Source: Sistotremastrum niveocremeum HHB9708
Taxonomy: Eukaryota; Basidiomycota; Agaricomycetes; Sistotremastrales; Sistotremastraceae
Direction of reading: 5' to 3'
Length of the DNA stretch: 64,000 nt
Assembly: GCA_001630475.1 (NCBI GenBank)
Contig: KV419435.1
Coordinates: forward strand, 85,303-149,302
Shown: positions 56,824 through 64,000 of the stretch, in pieces
How positions within the stretch are numbered: the first letter of the stretch is position 1
How the letters are laid out: each line of letters begins with the position of its first letter
Position numbers and translations under genes: made by a program
The notes under the pieces: model-generated
Database searches by the model: none
Told to the model about the DNA's origin: nothing
What the model saw: the letters and a program-made list of their open reading frames with translations, nothing else

Positions 56824-57901
56824 TCAGTCTGTCTTAGGCTTATCAGTGGGCGACCCCCATCCAAACCAGCTTGTTCGGCCTTGGGGACCAGGCCGTGGAG
56901 TGTTGTGAGGTCCTTCATGCGAAACTTCGCTCTCAGAGAAGTCATCTCTATCAATCTTCTCATATTTCCGTTCACCATTTTCAGCGCTGGATCCACGAGA
57001 GGAAATCGAGCCTCCAGGAGAAGGAAGAGGATGCTGAGGAGCTTGGGGGAAGGCAGGCATGGCGGCAGATGTGGAAGCTAAGTGAGGAACAGGGAACGAA
57101 GGAGCAGCTTCTTCTGTTGCCAAAGGACGGAGGAAGGCCAACTCTGCTTCAAGCTCCCTCCTTCTCCTAAGTACCGACTCGGTGTCGCTGAGCGGAATAG
57201 TAGCACCACTTGCAGATCTGGAAGCAGCTTGAGGAGGTTCGGCAGTGGATGCTGCGAATGCAGTTTGTTGTCTCTGAACAAAGGCTGCGCCGCTTGCGAT
57301 AATTGAAGGACCATATGCTCTCCAAAGACCCCCCACGATCTGTGCAGGGCCGGCAAGGGGATCGTTGAGTGTGGGAGGGTGTGCAGCGCCGAGTGGGCGT
57401 TCAGCGGGGACGGCAAGGTCTGGAGTTCCAGCACCGCCTGATCCCGCGGCGCTGGACGTTCCCGCAGCACCTGATGATGCGCCTAAGGAACGAGAGATAA
57501 GTTCCCATAATTGATTGAGCCAGAGTTTGCCCTGTTGCCATGATTTCTGTTTGGCGCGTTCAAGGACTCCGTCGATATCTCGTTCGTAATGGAGGAGGAG
57601 AGGGCGGAGATGAACGGAGTATATGTAGGTAGCACCTTGGGCCTGAGGAAGGGCGAGATAGAGTAGGAAGATGAGGCGGACAGAGGAGTAGAAAGGGAAG
57701 ATGAATATGAGGGGAAAGACTTGTTCTACTGCCAGTAGCGATGCTAAGACAGACCTTGGTGTGTTTGAGTATACAACGAACAAGAAGCAACAGGGGTGTG
57801 TCTGCTCACCAGTACATAAGCCATCGCTCTAACTCTGCTTCATCGGCAGGGCGACGAGATAACGTCTTGTACGACGCATATCCTGGATATAGGAGTGCCA
57901 T
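56824..57901 (-). CDS. TB2/DP1/HVA22 (REEP/Yop1) family protein with a long tail
   Basis: An ER-shaping hairpin protein. Two exons (57901-57810 and 57754-56824, minus strand) join to 340 aa. The family core spans residues 1 to about 100: MALLYPGYASYKTLSRRPAD with EAELERWLMYWSVLASLLAV and EQVFPLIFIFPFYSSVRLIF, followed by LALPQAQGATYIYSVHLRPL. The start seems slightly short compared with REEP proteins, which have one more hydrophobic stretch before YPGYAS, so a further upstream exon is possible. The rest is a low-complexity tail rich in Ala, Ser and Pro with a short helix (VLRRRRELEAELAFLRP) and an acidic/aromatic end (GRTSWFGWGSPTDKPKTD). Basidiomycete homologs often have such tails. Confidence 0.85.
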
Positions 57902-59562
57902 CGCTGCACTGCGATCGTCGACCTGTCAATCTCTCAATACCAATGATTTCGAACAATACCATACCTCAGAATATTAAAGACCAAAGAGAACAACATCGCT
58001 GGCGGTTACGAGATGGGAGAGGGTACGCTCGTAACGTTATAACCTCGCGATCAGGACGCAAGGGCGTCGGCTCTTATATCCGCTTCTGGCGCAGTGCGTG
58101 AACCTTGGACGCAGTACTTCAAAAGCTTGCGTGTTCTCGGCTTGTGTCAATCAACGTGGCCGCAGGCTATCTGTTCTGAATGCGAAGAGACACGTAGTCT
58201 GTTCACGATTTTTTTCAAATTTTTCGAGAGGACCGGTTTGCAAAAGAGGCGGGCTTTTTTTCTCCTCGTCGAGGCCTCGAGACCTCGTAACTCCAAGATA
58301 TTATGGAAGGACACGTATCTGTTGAGTCAACCTGATTCTTCTACGCGGCTTATTCTAAACCATTCTCAAGTATCCGATCTTAGCTCCTGTGATCAAGAAA
58401 TATCCTGCCACCGCTGGACCATTATTTCAGACGTATAACGACTTATCGCTGGGTCAGTTTTGGCGATCATCTTAAACGTTGACTAAATGCTAAAGATGGT
58501 CGCAGCTCAGAGATGGGAAAGTTTGGAGGTCATCGATCTTTCTAACGCATTGCGTGGCGGGTTTCGAGGACGAAGACCAGGAACGGTCAGTCGTTCGCGT
58601 AGAAGACAAGACCATCTCTCATTGATGGCAGCAGACAGAATCTTCCGTCGTTGTGCCCTGCTTTCTGACCGAATCTCTGTCAATGTCTTGGTCCGTGGAA
58701 TAATGTCAGAAATATCGCCCTCTAACCCATTGATGCAGGATATCGAGCGTCTTCCAGGATCTCCCTGATGTCAAGGATTTCTATCTGGCTATCTGTACGG
58801 AAGACTCGTCTGTGGTATATTACCGCATGAGCAAAGGGATCGTCAAGCCACCGATGTGAACTTCATCCCTTGAAAAAGCGTTTCTCAGTCGAACGATTCG
58901 AAGCATACTCGGCGATAGAACTGCGACTTGTCGTGAAAAAATCGGGACTGAGCATAAGTTCACCACGCCTCCACTCGCGTTTGATTTTGGCACTCGTTGC
59001 TTTCCGTAACAAGCTTGCAACGCCATGCTTAGCCCCTGGATGACATCATAGACTGGAAACATCTTCATTCATGGATTGGCTAGACTCTTAACGACGCTGC
59101 TGCCGTCCAGCTCCAATTGAGGCTGTACGAATGTCCCACCACCGTCCTGCCGTCGGATGGAAAGCGCTCCACTGTCCGCGCCGAACAAGCTCAGGCTGCT
59201 GCGCGCGGAAGCAGTGTTTTGATATTTTATTTTATTTTATCTCAGAGCAACGAAAGGTTCTGCCATAGGCTGAAAAGTAGTCGTCGCTTTTGTATAGTCC
59301 TTCAAGGCAATTGTTGAACCTCTGAGTGTCTTTGATCAAAATTGATCGCGTCGAAGAAGCCTGAAACGCGTTGGCTAATTGGCAGGCAAAAAGACCGCGC
59401 GGTTCAAGCGTGGCTGTGACGTGACCGTCACGCATAACTCTTTCATCGCAACAGCGTTTCCAACGACCCACCTCTCCTTCTCGTCTGGGTACTCACTCTC
59501 TTTCATTGCTGCCTGCGACGACTGTAAAAGCCAAGAAGTAGTCTAATAGTCTCGCAGCCACC
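57902..59562. other. Intergenic region between divergent genes
   Basis: Promoters for the TB2/DP1 gene (left) and the glucan synthase gene (right). A 93-codon ATG reading at 58487-58768 has no motif and is not called. A (TTTTA)n-like run lies at 59222-59240. Confidence 0.5.
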
Positions 59563-62500
59563 ATGGCCAGCCGAGATCCGTTCGCAAATCCACCTCAACC
59601 TCAACAACGGTATTACGACAACGAATCAGACGTGAGCGACCAACCTCGAAGAGATGCGCCTCAATCTGAAAAGAGCCAGCCGGGTCACAATGGGCAGAGA
59701 TACTATGATCAGCGACAACCGTATGATCCCTATGGTCCTGGTAAGAGTGTTATCGGTCTTTTTTCTCCGCCTTGTTTCTCAGGGTTTTCCTAGGTCAAGG
59801 AGACAGAGAATCAGAAGCGGACATGTACAACCGGTACACACCTTCTGCAGAGTCCCTCATGAACGCCCGCGGTGCCCCTTCAGAGGCTTCGACACACATG
59901 TACGGGGAGTACAACGGTCCAACTGGGGCTCGGGAGCCTTATCCAGCCTGGACTGCTGAACGTCAAATTCCCCTCTCCAAAGAAGAAATTGAAGACATAT
60001 TCTTGGATCTTACACACAAGTTCGGTTTCCAGAGAGATTCTATGCGTAACATGGTTCGTTCCTAATTTTCAGCCTCTGATGTCATACCGCGTCGCCTAAC
60101 GTTCTGCGCTCCCTTCTACAGTTTGACTTCCTGATGCAGCTCCTCGACTCTCGTGCGTCTCGTATGTCGCCTGAACAAGCCCTTACCACCCTCCACGCCG
60201 ACTATATCGGTGGCCAACATGCCAATTATCGCAAATGGTATTTCGCCGCCCAACTCGACCTGGACGATGCAGTCGGTCAATCTCAGAACCCTGGCCTCCA
60301 ACGCCTGAAGAGCGTCAAGAAGAAGGGCGGACCCCGCAATGCATCTGAGAAGAGTCTTTCCAGTGCCCTCAACCGCTGGCGAGAAGCCATGCAGGCCATG
60401 TCCGCTTACGATCGATTACGTCAGATCGCCTTATACCTTTTGTGCTGGGGTGAAGCCGCCCAAGTTCGATTCGTACCTGAATGCCTTTGCTTCATCTTCA
60501 AGTGCGCAGATGATTACTATCGTTCGCCAGAGTGTCAGAATCGTCAGGAGCCCGTGCCTGAGGGTCTCTATCTCCGGGCTGTCATCAAGCCTTTGTATCG
60601 CTTCATTCGTGACCAAGGTTACGAGGTAGTCGATGGCAAGTTCGTGAGACGAGAGAAGGACCACGAAGCCATCATTGGTTACGACGACGTCAATCAGCTT
60701 TTCTGGTACCCCGAAGGCATCGCAAGGATCGTTCTCACCGATAAGGTATGTGTCACCGTATATTTGGCTTTTGCTCGCCAGACTGACAGCTTTAATAGAA
60801 ACGACTCGTCGATATCCCTCCCGCTCAACGTTTCATGAAGTTTGACCGCATCGACTGGAATCGTGCCTTCTTCAAGACGTACTACGAGAAGCGCTCGTTC
60901 GGTCATCTGCTCGTCAACTTCAATCGTATCTGGGTCATCCACATCTCGATGTACTGGTTTTATACGGCATTCAACTCCCCCAAGGTCTACACTCGGACCA
61001 ACGAAACTTCACCGGCACCGGCTATGACATGGAGTGCAACTGCTCTCGGTGGAGCAGTAGCTACGATTATCATGATCTGCGCTACTCTCGCTGAGTTCTC
61101 CTACATCCCTACGACATGGAACAACACCTCTCATCTCACCCGCCGACTTCTCTTCCTCTTTGTCACATTGGCCCTTACCGCTGGCCCTACCTTCTACATC
61201 GCACTCTTCGACAATCAGAGCTCGCAACTCCCTCTCATCCTAGGAATTGTGCAGTTCTTCATCTCTGTCGTCGCGACTCTTCTCTTTGGTATCATGCCTT
61301 CAGGCCGTATGTTTGGTGATCGCGTCGCAGGCAAATCACGCAAATACCTCGCTTCGCAGACGTTCACCGCTTCATATCCCGCCCTTGAATACAAGAACCG
61401 TGTCGCCTCGATCCTCCTCTGGGTCCTCATTTTCGGCTGTAAATTCACCGAGTCCTACTTCTTCTTGACGCTGTCATTCCGGGACCCTATCGCGGTCATG
61501 GTTCATATGACGGTCCAGGGATGTAGTGACAAGATCTTCGGAACTGCCTTGTGTCGCAATCAGCCAGCTTTCACGTTGGCGATTATGTACATCATGGACC
61601 TCGTGCTCTACTTCTTGGATACCTTCCTTTGGTATGTCATCTGGAATACCGTCTTCAGCATTGCGAGAAGCTTCGCATTGGGATTGTCGATTTGGACACC
61701 TTGGAAGGATATCTTCACGAGACTTCCGAAGAGGATCTACGCAAAGCTTTTGGCAACCAGTGATATGGAGGTAAAATATAAACCCAAGGTACGTTCTGGA
61801 TGTTTCATTAATGGAAATCTAGTTAACGATGGATGCAGGTCCTTGTGTCGCAAATCTGGAATGCGGTGATCATCTCCATGTACCGCGAGCATCTTCTCTC
61901 GATCGATCATGTCCAGAAACTCCTCTATCATCAAGTCGATTCAGGCCCTGATGGACGCCGAACTCTCAAAGCTCCCCCTTTCTTCATATCGCAGGGCGAT
62001 AAAGGATTCAAAGGAGAGTTCTTCCCTCGTGGCAGCGAAGCCGAACGCCGAATATCCTTCTTCGCTCAATCACTCACGACCGCCCTTCCTGAACCGCTAC
62101 CAGTCGACGCAATGCCTACATTCACTGTTGTCACTCCGCATTACTCTGAGAAGATCCTTCTGTCTCTTCGAGAGATTATCAGAGAAGAGGATCAGAATAC
62201 GCGTGTCACGCTCCTCGAATACTTGAAACAACTTCATCCTGTCGAATGGGATAATTTCGTCAAGGACACCAAAATCCTCGCTGATGAGTCTACGGCGTTT
62301 ACTGGTCCCAGTCCATTCAGCGGCTCTGACGAGAAATCGGCGAGCAAGATGGATGATCTGCCATTCTACTGCATCGGATTTAAGAGCGCTGCGCCGGAGT
62401 ATACCCTCCGCACGCGTATCTGGGCCTCCCTGCGAGCACAGACCCTTTACAGGACTGTCTCCGGCATGATGAACTATTCCAAGGCTATCAAACTCCTCTA

Positions 62501-64000
62501 TCGTGTCGAGAACCCAGAGATTGTCCAGCTTTTCGGGGGCAATACGGATAAGCTTGAACGGGAACTCGAGAGAATGGCCAGGAGGAAATTCAAGTTCCTC
62601 GTCTCCATGCAGCGGTATTCGAAGTTCAATCCTGAGGAGAGGGAGAATGCGGAGTTCTTGTTGCGCGCATACCCGGATCTGCAGATTGCATATCTGGATG
62701 AGGAGACGTCTAAGAAAGAAGGAGGCGAACCCCGTCTTTTCTCTGCCCTCATCGATGGTCATTCCGAGTTCATCCCTGAGACTGGCAAACGTCGCCCTAA
62801 GTTCCGTGTCGAACTCCCTGGTAACCCGATTCTTGGCGATGGCAAATCCGATAATCAAAATCACGCTATCATCTTCTACCGCGGTGAATACCTACAGCTC
62901 ATCGACGCCAATCAGGATAATTACCTGGAGGAATGTCTGAAGATCCGAAACATACTGGGCGAATTTGAAGAATACTCTGTCTCTAGTCAGAGTCCGTATG
63001 CGCAGTGGGGTCATAAAGAATTCAGCAAGCCCCCTGTTGCTATTGTCGGCGCTCGCGAGTACATCTTCTCGGAGAACATCGGTATCTTGGGTGACGTCGC
63101 CGCCGGAAAGGAACAGACTTTCGGAACGTTGGCTGCACGATCTCTCGCCTGGATCGGAGGAAAGCTACACTATGGACATCCAGATTTCCTCAATGCATTG
63201 TACATGACTACTCGCGGCGGTGTATCGAAGGCGCAGAAGGGTCTTCATCTTAACGAGGATATCTTCGCCGGGATGAACGCTTTCGGTCGCGGTGGACGGA
63301 TCAAACATACGGAATATTATCAGTGTGGAAAAGGACGTGATCTTGGATTCGGAACGATCTTGAATTTCCAGACCAAGATTGGAACTGGCATGGGTGAACA
63401 GATGCTCAGCAGAGAGTATTACTACCTTGGCACTCAACTTCCTATCGATCGATTCTTGACGTTCTACTACGGCCATCCCGGATTCCACATTAACAATATC
63501 CTTGTCATCTTGTCCGTGCAAGTCTTCATGGTTGCCAGTCAGTATTGTGTCTCGCTCAGATGGTTAATCACTCATCTTTTACGCAGTGGTATTCCTGGGT
63601 ACTTTGAACAAGCAGTTGACGATCTGCAAGTACAATTCGCAAGGCCAATTCATCGGCGGACAAACGGGTTGTTATAATTTAGTCCCCGTCTTCGACTGGA
63701 TTAAGCGTTGTATCATCAGTATCTTCTTAGTGTTCTTCATCGCTTTCTTGCCACTCTTCCTGCAAGGTACAGTCGTCTCTTTCGTCTTGGCTTCCTTATC
63801 TGACGCTCAATGTAGAACTCGTCGAACGTGGAACGGGTCGTGCCTTGATTCGGTTGGGCAAACACTTCTTGTCGCTGTCTCCGATCTTCGAAGTCTTCTC
63901 TACTCAAATTTACACGCATTCCATTTTGAGTAACTTGACCTTTGGTGGTGCTCGATACATCGCCACCGGTCGTGGTTTCGCGACTACACGCCTGTCATTC
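59563..64000 (+). CDS. FKS1: 1,3-beta-glucan synthase catalytic subunit (partial, cut at the right edge)
   Basis: Plasma-membrane GT48 enzyme that makes cell-wall 1,3-beta-glucan from UDP-glucose with Rho1. Exons 59563-59740, 59794-60053, 60122-60745, 60799-61788, 61839-63537, 63587-63766 and 63816 onward give 1372 codons before the window ends; full proteins are about 1800 aa. The start has a strong context (GCCACCATGG). The cytosolic N-part contains [20 protein letters not shown] and [19 protein letters not shown], then six membrane helices, then the large catalytic domain ([60 protein letters not shown]). Echinocandin hot spot 1 is FLTLSFRDP (576-584) and hot spot 2 is [10 protein letters not shown] (1287-1296). 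It appears intact as far as visible. Confidence 0.97.

Noticed and set aside
58487-58768. 93-codon ATG reading
   Set aside because: Arg-rich, without a family pattern, and located in the divergent promoter region; support is too weak.
62097-62864. Minus-strand reading of 255 codons
   Set aside because: It is antisense to the catalytic domain of the glucan synthase and has no recognisable motif.

Overview
The window looks like nuclear DNA of a filamentous basidiomycete (Agaricomycetes). Genes sit on both strands and are broken by many short GT-AG introns, mostly 47-60 nt. Several products belong to typical mushroom-forming fungal families: a DUF6533 membrane protein, an unspecific peroxygenase, an Aleuria-type fucose lectin, a velvet regulator, LtrA-like membrane proteins and an FKS glucan synthase. 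No bacterial operon, CRISPR array or plasmid feature is visible. I read exons by joining GT-AG introns so that family motifs stay in frame; nothing could be aligned by tool.

Layout. 1-961: no supported gene. 962-2538 (+): DUF6533 membrane protein. 4540-6715 (+): NAT/NCS2 purine permease. 7171-9030 (+): trypsin-fold protein with an intact His-Asp-Ser set and a helical insert. 9804-11044 (+): Ccc1/VIT1 iron/manganese transporter. 13877-14682 (+): 170-aa protein of unknown family carrying a 245-bp repeat that behaves as a perfectly placed intron (introner-like). 15596-16481 (+): unknown, mostly disordered protein. 17136-17378 (-): small secreted peptide. 18264-19732 (-): fusion of an unknown domain with a fucose-lectin propeller. 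21801-23312 (-): arrestin-like protein. 24407-25112 (+): Ser/Pro-rich unknown. 25369-27960 (-): ACS-type MFS permease. 28579-30151 (-): secreted heme-thiolate peroxygenase.

Second half. 32369-32452 (-): intron-bearing tRNA-Phe. 32965-33185 and 33403-33734 (+): two very small spliced genes, the second secreted. 34378-35980 (-): velvet regulator. 37689-39839 (+): DUF7587 protein with a Pro-rich tail. 42087-42709 (-): HABP4/Stm1-like RNA-binding protein. 43822-46580 and 47569-50417 (+): LtrA tandem duplicates, the second frameshifted, followed by a third relic tail near 50.8 kb. 53064-54629 (+): TDT/SSU1-type transporter. 54967-56074 (-): secreted, membrane-anchored protein. 56824-57901 (-): TB2/DP1/HVA22 (REEP/Yop1) protein. 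59563 to the right edge (+): 1,3-beta-glucan synthase, cut by the window end.

How the genes relate. Neighbours do not form one pathway. The set mixes transport (purines, iron, organic anions, sulfite or malate), extracellular oxidation and sugar recognition, developmental control (velvet), ER shaping and wall synthesis. The points most worth following are the introner-like insertion, the lectin fusion 4 kb from a small protein of possibly related fold, and the decaying LtrA tandem array.
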